DNA from: Clostridia bacterium | Lineage (GTDB): Bacteria; Bacillota; Clostridia; Oscillospirales; CAG-272 | NCBI GenBank assembly: GCA_017461055.1 | Contig: JAFTZI010000061.1 | Location: forward strand, 1-55,775 | DNA length: 55,775 nt | Reading direction: 5' to 3' | Shown: piece by piece, positions 31,090-40,553 of the stretch | How the letters are laid out: each line of letters starts with the position of its first letter | How positions within the stretch are numbered: position 1 is the first letter of the stretch | The notes under the pieces: model-generated | Told to the model about the DNA's origin: nothing | The model's database searches: none | What the model saw: the letters and a program-made list of their open reading frames with translations, nothing else | Made by a program: the position numbers and the translations under genes

Positions 31090-31094
31090 AAAAT

Positions 31095-32102
31095 TCACCT
31101 GTTGAAAATAGTGTTGTCGAAGGTATAGCCTGTTTTGTGCTTGTTAATTCCGTAAGAGGTACGCTTTACGAGGTTAAATAGCTTATCTCCGTCAATGCCA
31201 ACCAAATCACCGATTGCATCCATAAAGTTTTCAGCGCTTTCGTGGAAGGTGGTTGTAGTAACATAAATTCCCCTTGAAGCGCCCTTAGCGTTCATAGCGC
31301 CGTAAAACTCACGCACCTCTTTTTCGGTAACGTGTGCGCGGTCGCGGCATTTTGTTTGGGCAACTATTGTTTCAACAAAGCCAAGATAATCTACAATTTC
31401 AAGCTCAACATCAATTCCGCCGTCGTCGCTTCCGCCTGTAATGTCACAGTACACAACCATTTTGCCGCTTAAGGTGTAATACTTTTCCAAAAGATTAGCA
31501 ACGAAGCTTTCAAAAAACTTTCCGCCCATTAACCACAGCTTTTTGAAAAACTTAGGCTTGAATTCGTTTTCGGGCAGGGGAGTGTCGCCGTTTTCGTTAA
31601 TATCAGTTGGAGTTATATCTCTGTATTTTCCGTCAATAAACTCGATTTCGTCATTTTGTAAAAGACTGAAAAGCACATTTCCCGCAACGGAGTGCAAGGA
31701 ATAATCATCCTTAAAGGACGAGGTCATATCTGTGCCAAAGCGAGATTCTAACATTCTGAAAATTTCGTTTTTGGTGTACGCGCCGCTTTGGAGAATTTCC
31801 ATTATCTCGGCTTCCACCAAGTCCTCTTTGATTATAACAAGCTCTTCCTTTGCAAGGCTGTACTTTTCACCCTTGCGAAAGATGTCCTTTTTATTAATTA
31901 AATCATTAATTGCTGTCGAAATGTAGCTGCGTATTACACTGTTTTTACTTCTTGGAGAAAAATCCTCAAGCTCACTCTCTGTAAGTCCGTAGCATAAAAG
32001 CGAGCCCTCGATTATTTCATTTCTTGTAGCATTTTCCACATTGGAAAGAAATTTGATAACAGCCTCAGTAGCTCGTCTTTTCATTTTATTGGTAACCTTC
32101 AT
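31095..32102 (-). CDS. Mrr-like restriction endonuclease family protein
   Basis: A 335-residue protein. The N-terminal half has two winged-helix-like segments (ATEAVIKFLSNVENATRNEI; EAEIMEILQSGAYTKNEIFRML) resembling Mrr N-terminal domains. The C-terminal half is a PD-(D/E)XK nuclease of Mrr type: KFFESFVANLLEKYY, GGSDDGGIDVELE (catalytic Asp near 227) and VAQTKCRD (Gln-x-Lys near 247), then VREFYGAM and GIYVTTTTF. Mrr proteins cut modified foreign DNA; no methylase or partner is present, so a type IV-like or repair role is possible. It is embedded in an operon of hydrolases, 8 nt after the SGNH gene, which is unexpected for a defence gene. Confidence 0.8.
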   Translation of the reverse strand: MKVTNKMKRRATEAVIKFLSNVENATRNEIIEGSLLCYGLTESELEDFSPRSKNSVIRSYISTAINDLINKKDIFRKGEKYSLAKEELVIIKEDLVEAEIMEILQSGAYTKNEIFRMLESRFGTDMTSSFKDDYSLHSVAGNVLFSLLQNDEIEFIDGKYRDITPTDINENGDTPLPENEFKPKFFKKLWLMGGKFFESFVANLLEKYYTLSGKMVVYCDITGGSDDGGIDVELEIVDYLGFVETIVAQTKCRDRAHVTEKEVREFYGAMNAKGASRGIYVTTTTFHESAENFMDAIGDLVGIDGDKLFNLVKRTSYGINKHKTGYTFDNTIFNR

Positions 32103-32110
32103 AAAATCAC

Positions 32111-33112
32111 CTACGCTTCTAATATTTGCTTTATCACAGGCTCAATTACCTGCGCCATTTTGTAAAAGCCCAAATCGTTTGGATGAACCGTGTCTATAAA
32201 GCATAATTCCTTGTCGGGGTCGTTCTTAAAATAGCTTTCTCCGTCAATGAAATATACGTTTTTATCACCCTGCATAACAGCATTTTTATAGGTAGAATAA
32301 ATTACCTCTTTTCTCGCTAATTCGTCTTTACCGTGATTTGCGCAGGGGCGAGTGAGCATTACAATGGGTAAATTCGGTTTTTTCTCCCTGACTCTTTTGA
32401 AAAATGGCTCGTGTGTGCTTCTTAAATGCTCAACGGTTGGAGCATTGTGGTCATAGTCGTAAACGAAAACCGAAATATCAAGGGAGCTTATAAAATCTGC
32501 AATTTCAATTTCGCCCTTTGCATTTCCCGAAAAGCCTAAATTGTAATAATCAGCATCAAGATGCCTTGAAATTATTGCATTGTAGCCGTTGGTTACATTG
32601 CAGGCAATACCGCCCTCGGTAATTGATGAGCCATAATAGAGAATAGGTGTAGAATATGTATATGGCGTCGGCGGTAAAATCTCCGCATCATCCTCAATAA
32701 AAACGGAAAAGGTCTTTATTATTTCGTTTCTCGGAAGAAAGATTGTAATTTCTTCCATTTCATCACTCTTTGTAAAGGTCTTTTCAAAAACCTTGCTTTC
32801 GTAATTATAGGCATTGCATAAGCCCAAAAGCCTTGATGATTTTCTTTCGCCCACGAAAACAAACGCGCTTTGGCAAGCATAAATTGACATTCCAATATCA
32901 ATCCCGAGAGTTTCAAGCTCAAATTTTAAAGTGAATTTCTTAGAGTTGGTTTTAAAGCCTGCGCGTCCGCCCATTGGACGTCTGCCTAAAAACTCAAGGC
33001 GGGGCACTCTTTCAATTACCTCGTCGGGCAGGCGTGTCAGCTTTTTGTGCGCTTCAAAATTAGGTATTCCGAAAATTTTAATGGGATAGTCCCTGTATGT
33101 ATATTCCTTCAT
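32111..33112 (-). CDS. SGNH/GDSL-type hydrolase with N-terminal beta-sandwich
   Basis: A 333-residue esterase-like protein with no signal peptide. N-terminal residues 1-150 look like the beta-sandwich found on some carbohydrate esterases. The SGNH domain follows: block I YYGSSITEGG (Ser 163), block II glycine in LGFSGNAKGE, block III-like DYDHNAP, and the C-terminal Asp-His pair FIDTVHPNDLG. Probable deacetylase or esterase on a small glycan or metabolite; the substrate cannot be told. Operon position between the beta-lactamase-like and Mrr-like genes. Confidence 0.83.
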   Translation of the reverse strand: MKEYTYRDYPIKIFGIPNFEAHKKLTRLPDEVIERVPRLEFLGRRPMGGRAGFKTNSKKFTLKFELETLGIDIGMSIYACQSAFVFVGERKSSRLLGLCNAYNYESKVFEKTFTKSDEMEEITIFLPRNEIIKTFSVFIEDDAEILPPTPYTYSTPILYYGSSITEGGIACNVTNGYNAIISRHLDADYYNLGFSGNAKGEIEIADFISSLDISVFVYDYDHNAPTVEHLRSTHEPFFKRVREKKPNLPIVMLTRPCANHGKDELARKEVIYSTYKNAVMQGDKNVYFIDGESYFKNDPDKELCFIDTVHPNDLGFYKMAQVIEPVIKQILEA

Positions 33113-33124
33113 ATTAATATAACC

Positions 33125-34603
33125 TCACATTTTCCGTTTCGCTATTGCCAGTCCCTCATAGCCGAAAAGGAAGGCCTCAGCGGTTTTCCTTGCTAAAATT
33201 GCTGCTTTATTATCATTAAAGCCGAAGATAAGAGAGGTATTTCCCAAATACTCATCAATTATCTGCGCAAAAATCATTATCTTGTTGTCCTGCATCCAAG
33301 CCATTGAAACAGCATCCTTGTATTTGTGTCCGTCGGTTGTTGGCACATTTCCCACATCCTTGGAATAGCCAAGCTCGGGGAAAAGTCCAAAGCGGTTTTT
33401 GTTTACATAAAAATCAAGTCTTAATTCGTTTCCGTCCTTTATGTAAGACAAATAGCCCTTAACAGCACTGTCAAAATGGAAGGAAAACTCACTGATGTTC
33501 ATTGGATTTTCATCGCATACATATACTTGACCGTTTAATTTTTCTCTGAATGGCGAGTCAGGCTGACCCTTAACACAGTATAGCTCAAGAGAGCTTGTCT
33601 GCTCCTTTAATTTTTCAAGCTCAACACTGTTTTCGGGCAGGGGAGTGTCGTTTAAATTATCAATAATATTATCAAATAAGGATGTAAGCAAATACTCTCT
33701 TGAGCTTGGATTTCCTTGGTTATCGGCAGTACAGCAGAAAATAAAATCATATTTCGGCACACAAATGGCAAGCTGGTCTCCCATTCCCAAAAAGGCATAG
33801 CCGCCCTCTTCCGTAATCCAGAATTGATAGCCGTAGCCTAAATTGCAAATTGCTCTGTGTCCGTCCTCTGTATTGTCGACCTGCTTTGTCGTGGCAGCCC
33901 TTAAATAGCTTTCGCTTAAAAGACGTACTCCGTTATGCTCACCGTAGTTTAGAGTAAAGCGGGCAAATGAGGCTAAATCCCTTAGGGTGCAAATCAATGC
34001 AGAGTCCCCCCAGGAATCTCCGTTTGGTGTTTTTAATATCTTGGCATTTTCAAATGTGCCAAGGTGAGTAAAAATTCTTTCCTTTAAAAAGTCAAAAAGA
34101 CTTTTGCCCGTTACTCTTTCCACAAGGCTTGATAAAACCTGTGAGCCTGCGCTGTCATATTCCCAAACAGTGCCTGCGGGACGTCTTTTGTTCTTGTAGT
34201 TAAAATACAGGTGAGTTCTGTCCGGGTCGTTTTCCGAAAACCAACTGCATTCCGGCATTGCAGTGGTCATTGTCAGCATTTGGCGAATTGTCTGGTCCTT
34301 TAGATTTTCGTCGAGGGGAGTGTCTATTTTATCGGGAAAATAGTCAGCTATTTTGTCGTCTAAGCCGATTAGTCCGTCATCACTGCAAAGTCCGATAGCA
34401 CAGGAAACAAAGCTCTTTGTAACAGAGTACATTCTTTGAATTGTGTCCTTGTTATAGGGAGCCCAGTAGCCCTCGTAAAATATATCGCTTCCACGCATCA
34501 TAAGCATACTGTGCATATGGAGCCCGCGCTTGTTTATTAAATCAATAAATCTTTTAACATAACAGGACTGTATGCCTGCCCTCTCCGGTGAAATAATGCT
34601 CAT
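33125..34603 (-). CDS. Beta-lactamase-family serine hydrolase
   Basis: A 492-residue protein with a class C beta-lactamase/penicillin-binding-like fold: SxxK motif MYSVTKSF (S60, K63), the second-motif tyrosine in WEYDSAGSQ (near 150), and a C-terminal extension of about 150 residues of beta structure. There is no signal peptide, so antibiotic hydrolysis in the wall is unlikely; cytoplasmic esterase relatives (EstB type) are the closer model. Follows the CotH gene by 1 nt and precedes the SGNH gene by 12 nt, so the three are translated from one message. Confidence 0.85.
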   Translation of the reverse strand: MSIISPERAGIQSCYVKRFIDLINKRGLHMHSMLMMRGSDIFYEGYWAPYNKDTIQRMYSVTKSFVSCAIGLCSDDGLIGLDDKIADYFPDKIDTPLDENLKDQTIRQMLTMTTAMPECSWFSENDPDRTHLYFNYKNKRRPAGTVWEYDSAGSQVLSSLVERVTGKSLFDFLKERIFTHLGTFENAKILKTPNGDSWGDSALICTLRDLASFARFTLNYGEHNGVRLLSESYLRAATTKQVDNTEDGHRAICNLGYGYQFWITEEGGYAFLGMGDQLAICVPKYDFIFCCTADNQGNPSSREYLLTSLFDNIIDNLNDTPLPENSVELEKLKEQTSSLELYCVKGQPDSPFREKLNGQVYVCDENPMNISEFSFHFDSAVKGYLSYIKDGNELRLDFYVNKNRFGLFPELGYSKDVGNVPTTDGHKYKDAVSMAWMQDNKIMIFAQIIDEYLGNTSLIFGFNDNKAAILARKTAEAFLFGYEGLAIAKRKM

Positions 34604-34604
34604 T

Positions 34605-36803
34605 TTATTTGTCCCTTACTAAAATTTTGTCCATAGCTTCAAGTCGTCTTCTTGCAAAATCAATAATTTGCTCAAGGTGGTCACGGTTTTGAGTAGGAAC
34701 ACCGGTCCATTTACTCTTTTCCGCATTTCTTACAATGTCGGGTATTTTGTTAAAGAAGGCGGTAAACCTTGCGCTGATATGCTCAACTGTGTAAACGCTT
34801 TCCCTTAACTCCCAATATCTTTCAACAATTTGGTCGTAGAAATTAATGTATAATTTCTTCCAAAGAGTGTTGTAAACAACGATACCTGCATCGGAATAGC
34901 TAAAGTCATTAATCGCCATATCGTTTTCGCTGTATACTATTTGTCCGTCCCATCTCATACCCCAGGTTCCGTCCATATCGTATACGCTTGAAAACCATTT
35001 TGTTCCGTCGTAGGTTACCCACAGTATGTTTTTACTTATATTGTCATCAGCGCACATCAAGAAGGTGTATATCATAGAATCAATGCACTTTTCAACATCG
35101 GCATATTTGGAAATGCCATCAACAAATGCCTGACCGTCATTGTTTAAAACAAAGCTGATAAGATTGTTAAGGCTTTCCACCACCCAAAGAGTGCTGTTGT
35201 CAACATCGCTTTCCTCGTTTGAAGCAAATTCAAGCTCCCAGCCCGATGAGCCGGTCCAAATCTTATTGTTGGCATTGTAGGAGATAAGCTCGTGCATAGC
35301 AACGGAATTGCTCCATTGCTCACCCATTACAATAGCTTGCTTCTTTTCGTCGCTGTCCTCCATATCAAACATCCACTTGTCCTTTGGAATGTTCATTGTG
35401 TAAAGACCTAAGAAATCACCGTTATTGTAAACTAAAACAGGATAACCGTCAATAGCTCCACCGTTTACAAGATTGCTTAATTCATCCTCTGTATCTCTTG
35501 ACCTTATAACATCACCGAAAATCTGAGCGGAAACCACGTTTCTTGCCTGTGAATAGTCAACCCAGTTAGCCTTCAGACAGTACTTGAATTCCTTGCCCCA
35601 GCCGTCATACATTTCAACCTTGTTTTTGCTTCCGTCAGCATTATAAAGCTTAATGGAGTAGTTCTTTTTAGGCTTGGAGGCACTGGACGCGCCCTGTACC
35701 TTAATTTCAACATTACATTCAACGGTATTTTCTCCGTCATTATACACAAACGGTATTGTAACGGAGTATGTCTTTGAAATTTTTGAAATATCACCGTTCA
35801 AGTCAACAACAGGCATACCAATATCATTTGGCATAATCGGCTTATAAACCGTGCCTGCTCTTTCATCGGTTGTAAACACACCGCATCTGTTTGTAAGAGG
35901 ATTGGATGCTATAACAATTGATGTAAGTGTTAGCTTTTCCTTATCAAAGGCAAAATTACAAACAGTACAAACTGCATCCTCGTTACAAAGATGGTAGCTT
36001 ATTGTAGACGGATAGGTTGTTATGTCCTGCTTACCGCAATGGCATTCGTAAACCAAACGGCCGTCAGAGCAGGAGGACGGAATGTCCTCAACAAAAACCA
36101 TAGTGTGCCCAAGGGCTTCTCCCTCAGTGCGTGGGCATCTTGTACAGGACCTTGGATTTTCGCAATTTGCTTCTACCCAGTCGTGACCTAAGGGCTTACC
36201 CTTGCCGCCCTTACATACGCTGCAAACGCTTGGCAATGTGCAGGTGGCATCAGCATAATTGTGTCCGGGAGCGCTTTCCTCTACCAAATCACAGGCTGCG
36301 CAAATACGGGGAGTTATGCAGTCAATAAATCTCCAGCTATGTATAATTCCATCTGTGGTTTCATCACCGCAAAGCGTGCATTTTAAAGGCTCCTTGCAGC
36401 TTGTTTGCACCCAATCGTGTCCTAAAGCAACACCCATAGTCGCTTTGCATACCGTACAGGTCTTGGCATCATTGCAGCTTGCCTCTACCCAATTATGCTC
36501 ATTGGTAGCACCGTAAGAGCCGCATAGAGAGCAAAACGGCATTTCCCCACACATAAGAGTAGACCAATTGTGATTATTGGCTTCTCCCTCAGTATGCCCA
36601 CAGGTATAACAGGTTTTAGGAGCAGTGCAGGTCGCGCTTAACCAGTTATGTCCCAAGGCAACACCCTGTGTCTTGTTACAAAGAGTACAGGTAGAGGGCT
36701 TATCACAGGTGGCAATGCTCCAATCGTGCTCACACTCACCGCAGGAGCATAGAGCAACAAGGAAAAGCAAGGAAAGAGTTATTATCAAAACAAATTTTTT
36801 CAT
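34605..36803 (-). CDS. CotH-domain surface lipoprotein with CxxC repeat stalk
   Basis: About 732 residues. Signal sequence MKKFVLIITLSLLFLVALC followed by SCGECEHDW, a likely lipid-attachment site. Residues about 20-260 hold nine or so repeats of about 25 residues, pattern GHxWxxAxCxxPxxCxxC, probably small metal- or disulfide-linked knots forming a stalk. From about 300 a CotH kinase-like domain: KKNYSIKLYNADGSKNK, NWVDYSQARNVVS, GYPVLVYNNGDFLGLY and the metal-binding VYDMDGTWGMRWD. CotH proteins phosphorylate secreted or coat proteins. Start at ATG 36801-36803 fits GGAG 7 nt upstream. First gene of the five-gene operon. Confidence 0.85.
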   Translation of the reverse strand: MKKFVLIITLSLLFLVALCSCGECEHDWSIATCDKPSTCTLCNKTQGVALGHNWLSATCTAPKTCYTCGHTEGEANNHNWSTLMCGEMPFCSLCGSYGATNEHNWVEASCNDAKTCTVCKATMGVALGHDWVQTSCKEPLKCTLCGDETTDGIIHSWRFIDCITPRICAACDLVEESAPGHNYADATCTLPSVCSVCKGGKGKPLGHDWVEANCENPRSCTRCPRTEGEALGHTMVFVEDIPSSCSDGRLVYECHCGKQDITTYPSTISYHLCNEDAVCTVCNFAFDKEKLTLTSIVIASNPLTNRCGVFTTDERAGTVYKPIMPNDIGMPVVDLNGDISKISKTYSVTIPFVYNDGENTVECNVEIKVQGASSASKPKKNYSIKLYNADGSKNKVEMYDGWGKEFKYCLKANWVDYSQARNVVSAQIFGDVIRSRDTEDELSNLVNGGAIDGYPVLVYNNGDFLGLYTMNIPKDKWMFDMEDSDEKKQAIVMGEQWSNSVAMHELISYNANNKIWTGSSGWELEFASNEESDVDNSTLWVVESLNNLISFVLNNDGQAFVDGISKYADVEKCIDSMIYTFLMCADDNISKNILWVTYDGTKWFSSVYDMDGTWGMRWDGQIVYSENDMAINDFSYSDAGIVVYNTLWKKLYINFYDQIVERYWELRESVYTVEHISARFTAFFNKIPDIVRNAEKSKWTGVPTQNRDHLEQIIDFARRRLEAMDKILVRDK

Positions 36804-36864
36804 ATCAGGCTCCAACATTTATTTCCATAAGCATTATATTTTGCCATTATTTCAATCTACACCA

Positions 36865-36893
36865 ATTATATCATAAATCTAAGCGCTTTTCAA
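36865..36893 (-). promoter_or_regulatory. Promoter of the CotH-hydrolase operon
   Basis: Minus strand TTGAAA (36888-36893), 17 nt, TATAAT (36865-36870), about 55 nt before the start. Confidence 0.85.
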
Positions 36894-36946
36894 TACTCTT
36901 GCAAAAGTAAATATATATTAAATAAATATTAAATTAAAATAATATA

Positions 36947-36975
36947 TTGATTTTGGAGCTTGATTGTGTTAAAAT
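36947..36975 (+). promoter_or_regulatory. Promoter of the ABC-F operon
   Basis: TTGATT (36947-36952), 17 nt, TAAAAT (36970-36975), 31 nt upstream of the start at 37007. This rules out an in-frame ATG at 36947 as the start. Confidence 0.75.
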
Positions 36976-37006
36976 TAAAAAGATAAAAACAAATCAAGAG
37001 GGATTT

Positions 37007-38608
37007 ATGATTACAGTAAACAATTTAACCTTCAACTTCGGAGGACAGGTCCTTTTTAAGGACGTTAATTTAAAGTTCACCCCCGGCAACTGCTACGGTG
37101 TTATCGGTGCAAACGGTGCAGGCAAAAGTACATTTTTAAGAATACTTTGCAAGGAGCTTGAGCCTACAAAGGGAGATGTTTATATTCCCGATAATATCAG
37201 AATGTCTGTTCTTAAGCAGAACCACTTTGCCTATGATGAATACACGGTTTTAGATACCATAATTATGGGTAATGAGCATCTTTACAGCATTATGAAGGAA
37301 AAGGATGCCATTTATTTAAAGGACGATTTTACCGACGAGGACGGTATTCGCGCATCCGAATTAGAGGGTGAGTTTGCCGAGCTTAACGGTTGGGAGGCAG
37401 AGAGTGACGCATCTAAGCTTATTCAAGGCTTAGGACTTAGCGAGGATATGCTGTACGTTCAAATGTCCGACCTTTTGGAAAGCGAAAAAATCAAGGTGCT
37501 TTTAGCGCAGGCTCTTTTCGGAAACCCCGATATTATTCTTTTGGATGAGCCGACAAACGGTCTTGACATTGATGCAATTACCTGGCTTGAGGACTTTTTA
37601 AGCGACTATTTCGGCACAGTATTGGTTGTTTCCCACGACCGTCACTTCTTAAACGATGTTTGTACAAATATAGTTGATATTGACTATACAGGAATAAAAA
37701 TGTACGTAGGTAACTATGAGTTCTGGTATGAATCAAGCCAGCTCATTCAGCGTATGATAAAGCAGCAAAACAAGAGAAATGAGGAAAAAATCAAGGAGCT
37801 TCAGGGCTTTATTTCCCGCTTCTCCGCAAATAAATCCAAATCACGTCAGGCAACCTCAAGAAGAAAGCTTCTTGACAAGCTTACAATTGAGGAGCTTCCT
37901 GCCTCAAGCAGAAGATATCCGTTTATCGGCTTCGATATGGAACGAGAGGCGGGCAAGGACATTTTAACAGTTAAGGACCTTTGCAAAAATCAGGACGGTG
38001 AGGCTTTATTCTCCGATGTTTCCTTTATGGTTGGCAAGGGTGAAAAAATTGCGCTTTTAGGAAACGAAATGGCTGTTACCTCTTTGCTTAAAATCTTAAT
38101 GGAGGAGGAAGAAGCAGACAGCGGCTCCTTTAAATGGGGAATAAGTATTTCAAAATCCTATTTTCCAAAGGACAATATAGAATACTTTGAGGGCTGTCAC
38201 GACTCTATTCTTGACTGGATGAGAAGATATTCCAAGGACCAGACGGAAACCTATCTTCGCGGCTTCCTTGGCAGAATGCTTTTCTCGGGAGACAGCATAT
38301 TTAAAGAGGTTAGCGTCCTTTCGGGAGGCGAAAAGGCAAGATGTATGTTTTCACGTATGATGCTTTTCGGCTCTAACTTCCTGCTTCTTGACCAGCCCAC
38401 AAACCACTTGGACCTTGAGTCTATTACTGCTGTAAACAACGGACTTCGTGAGTTCAAGGGAAATATACTTTTCTATTCACACGACTATGAAACCGTAAAT
38501 ACGGTTGCAAACCGTATCATTGAGCTTTTGCCAAATGGCGGTATTCTTGACTTCAGCGGCACCTACGAGCAGTTTATAGAGTACAAAAAGGAAAAGGGCT
38601 TAATGTAA
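37007..38608 (+). CDS. ABC-F family ATPase with one degenerate ATP site
   Basis: A soluble twin-ABC protein of 533 residues of the ribosome-associated ABC-F class (YkpA/YbiT-like). NBD1 has an intact Walker A GANGAGKST (34-42) and Walker B ILLDEPTNGLD (D180, E181) but its signature is LLESEK (156-161). NBD2 keeps signature LSGGEK (438-443), but its Walker A is GNEMAVTS (352-359, no lysine) and its Walker B reads LLLDQPTNHLD, with Gln for the catalytic Glu. One composite site is therefore complete and the other is lost in all three elements. The linker between (about 240-305) is basic and helical as in ABC-F proteins. First gene of the unit leading to cmk-ispH. Confidence 0.92.
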   Translation: MITVNNLTFNFGGQVLFKDVNLKFTPGNCYGVIGANGAGKSTFLRILCKELEPTKGDVYIPDNIRMSVLKQNHFAYDEYTVLDTIIMGNEHLYSIMKEKDAIYLKDDFTDEDGIRASELEGEFAELNGWEAESDASKLIQGLGLSEDMLYVQMSDLLESEKIKVLLAQALFGNPDIILLDEPTNGLDIDAITWLEDFLSDYFGTVLVVSHDRHFLNDVCTNIVDIDYTGIKMYVGNYEFWYESSQLIQRMIKQQNKRNEEKIKELQGFISRFSANKSKSRQATSRRKLLDKLTIEELPASSRRYPFIGFDMEREAGKDILTVKDLCKNQDGEALFSDVSFMVGKGEKIALLGNEMAVTSLLKILMEEEEADSGSFKWGISISKSYFPKDNIEYFEGCHDSILDWMRRYSKDQTETYLRGFLGRMLFSGDSIFKEVSVLSGGEKARCMFSRMMLFGSNFLLLDQPTNHLDLESITAVNNGLREFKGNILFYSHDYETVNTVANRIIELLPNGGILDFSGTYEQFIEYKKEKGLM

Positions 38609-38611
38609 TTT

Positions 38612-39850
38612 ATGGAAAATTACGAACAAAAAAGAGTAGCTGTAATCGGCGCAGGACCGGCGGGCATGATGAGCGCTATACAGTCTGCCTACAACGGTGC
38701 TTCGGTTACAGTGTTTGAAAAAAATGACCGAGTTGGCAAAAAGCTTGCAATAACAGGCAAGGGCAGATGCAATGTTACAAACGACTGCGATAACGGAGAG
38801 CTTTTAAAAAACATTATTTCTAACCCGAAGTTTCTCTATGCTGCCTTTAGTCATTTTGATACACAAGCAACTAAAGCCTTCTTTGAAAGCCTTGGTGTTA
38901 AGCTGAAAACCGAGAGGGGCAGACGTGTGTTTCCTGAGTCAGATAAGGCAATGGACATAGTTTTTGCTCTTAAAAAATGTATGCTTGACGCAGGCGTTAC
39001 CCTTAAGCACGAAAGGGTAAGAGAAATTACAGTAAAGGACGGTCACGTTACAGGAATTAAAGCGTCAAGGGAATACAGCTTTGATGCGGTAATCGTTGCC
39101 TGTGGCGGCGCATCCTACCCACAAACCGGCTCTGACGGTGATGGCTTTGCCATAGCTAAGAGCATAGGACATACAATTACCCCGTTAGCTCCTTCCTTAG
39201 TTCCCCTTGAAACAACGGAGAATTTAAGCGAAATTATGGGTGTGTCCTTAAAAAATGTAGTCCTTAAAATTAAAAATAACCAAACAGGCAAAATAGTATT
39301 TGAGGAAATGGGTGAAATGCTGTTTACTCATTTTGGCTTAAGCGGACCGCTTGTGCTTTCCGCATCCTGCCATATGGCAAAAATGGAAAAGGGAAAGTAT
39401 TCAGCACTTATAGACTTTAAGCCCGCTCTTGATATAAAAGCCCTTGACACAAGAATTTTAAGCGACTTTTCAAAGCAGTTAAATAAAGATTTTCAAAATT
39501 CCTTAGGTGGCTTGCTGCCTTCAAAAATAATACCGTTTATGGTAAGAAAAAGCGGCATTGAGCCAAACGCCAAGGTAAATACTATTACAAAAGAGCAAAG
39601 AATGTCATTAATAAACACCTTGAAATCGCTAACCCTTGAAATCAAGGGCTTTCGTCCCATAAAGGAAGCAATTGTCACACAGGGCGGCGTCAAGGTCAGC
39701 GAAATCAATCCTTCAACAATGGAGTCAAGAATAGTAAAGGGACTTTACTTTGCGGGAGAGGTAATAGATGTAGATGCTTATACAGGCGGCTACAATTTGC
39801 AAATTGCATTTTCAACCGGCTCCTTAGCGGGTACAAATGCAGCGTGGTAA
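38612..39850 (+). CDS. HI0933/BaiN-family flavoprotein
   Basis: An NAD(P)/FAD-dependent oxidoreductase of the HI0933 family, 412 residues. FAD-binding [16 protein letters not shown] (GxGxxG at 13-18), the family-specific [31 protein letters not shown], and the C-terminal second FAD contact [13 protein letters not shown]. Members include BaiN, implicated in bile-acid metabolism in some gut clostridia, but the family is broad and this copy sits in the conserved flavoprotein-cmk-plsC-ispH order, so its job is unassigned. Only 3 nt after the ABC-F stop, without a clear ribosome site. Confidence 0.88.
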   Translation: MENYEQKRVAVIGAGPAGMMSAIQSAYNGASVTVFEKNDRVGKKLAITGKGRCNVTNDCDNGELLKNIISNPKFLYAAFSHFDTQATKAFFESLGVKLKTERGRRVFPESDKAMDIVFALKKCMLDAGVTLKHERVREITVKDGHVTGIKASREYSFDAVIVACGGASYPQTGSDGDGFAIAKSIGHTITPLAPSLVPLETTENLSEIMGVSLKNVVLKIKNNQTGKIVFEEMGEMLFTHFGLSGPLVLSASCHMAKMEKGKYSALIDFKPALDIKALDTRILSDFSKQLNKDFQNSLGGLLPSKIIPFMVRKSGIEPNAKVNTITKEQRMSLINTLKSLTLEIKGFRPIKEAIVTQGGVKVSEINPSTMESRIVKGLYFAGEVIDVDAYTGGYNLQIAFSTGSLAGTNAAW

Positions 39851-39887
39851 ATAAATTTCAGCGTGAAAGAATAAAGGAGATGCTTTT

Positions 39888-40553
39888 ATGAAAATAGCAC
39901 TTGACGGACCAAGCGGAGCCGGCAAAAGCACAGTTGCCAAGGCTCTTGCAAAAAGACTTGGTATTATATATGTAGATACAGGAGCGCTTTATCGCACAAT
40001 CGGTCTTTACGTAAGAAGAAAGGGCATTGATAAGGATGACAGGGACGGTATTATTTCCTGCCTTGATGAAATTGATTTGAATATGGAGTTTAAAAACTCC
40101 GAGCAAATAATTACCTTAAACGGTGAGGTTGTGGGAGATAGCATTCGCACAGGTGAAATTGCTATGTACGCATCAAAGGTATCTGCAATTCCTGAGGTAA
40201 GAAGCTTTTTGCTTGACACGCAAAGAGATATTGCAAACAAAAACAGCGTTGTAATGGACGGACGCGATATCGGTACAGTTATTTTGCCTGACGCAGAGGT
40301 AAAGGTGTTTATGGTAGCATCCCCCGAGGCAAGAGCCGAAAGAAGATATAAGGAGCTTATAGCCAAGGGCGAAAGCTGCACACTTGAGTCTGTTCTTGCC
40401 GATATTAATTTAAGAGATAAGAACGACTCCACAAGACAAGCTGCCCCTTGCGTGCCTGCTTCCGATGCTGTAATTTTTGATAACTCCGGCTATGACGTTG
40501 AGCAAAGCGTTGATAAGGTTATTGAAATAATTAAATCAAAGGTGAGCCTATGA
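39888..40553 (+). CDS. cmk: Cytidylate kinase
   Basis: Phosphorylates CMP/dCMP to the diphosphates. The 221-residue protein has P-loop DGPSGAGKSTVAKALA (7-15), VDTGALYRTIGLY, the NMP-binding DGRDIGTVILPDAEVK, ASPEARAERRY and LRDKNDSTRQAAP, all diagnostic. AAAGGAG lies 7-8 nt upstream of the ATG. Its stop overlaps plsC by 4 nt (ATGA). CMP recycling is linked here to phospholipid and isoprenoid genes, as in many Clostridia. Confidence 0.97.
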   Translation: MKIALDGPSGAGKSTVAKALAKRLGIIYVDTGALYRTIGLYVRRKGIDKDDRDGIISCLDEIDLNMEFKNSEQIITLNGEVVGDSIRTGEIAMYASKVSAIPEVRSFLLDTQRDIANKNSVVMDGRDIGTVILPDAEVKVFMVASPEARAERRYKELIAKGESCTLESVLADINLRDKNDSTRQAAPCVPASDAVIFDNSGYDVEQSVDKVIEIIKSKVSL

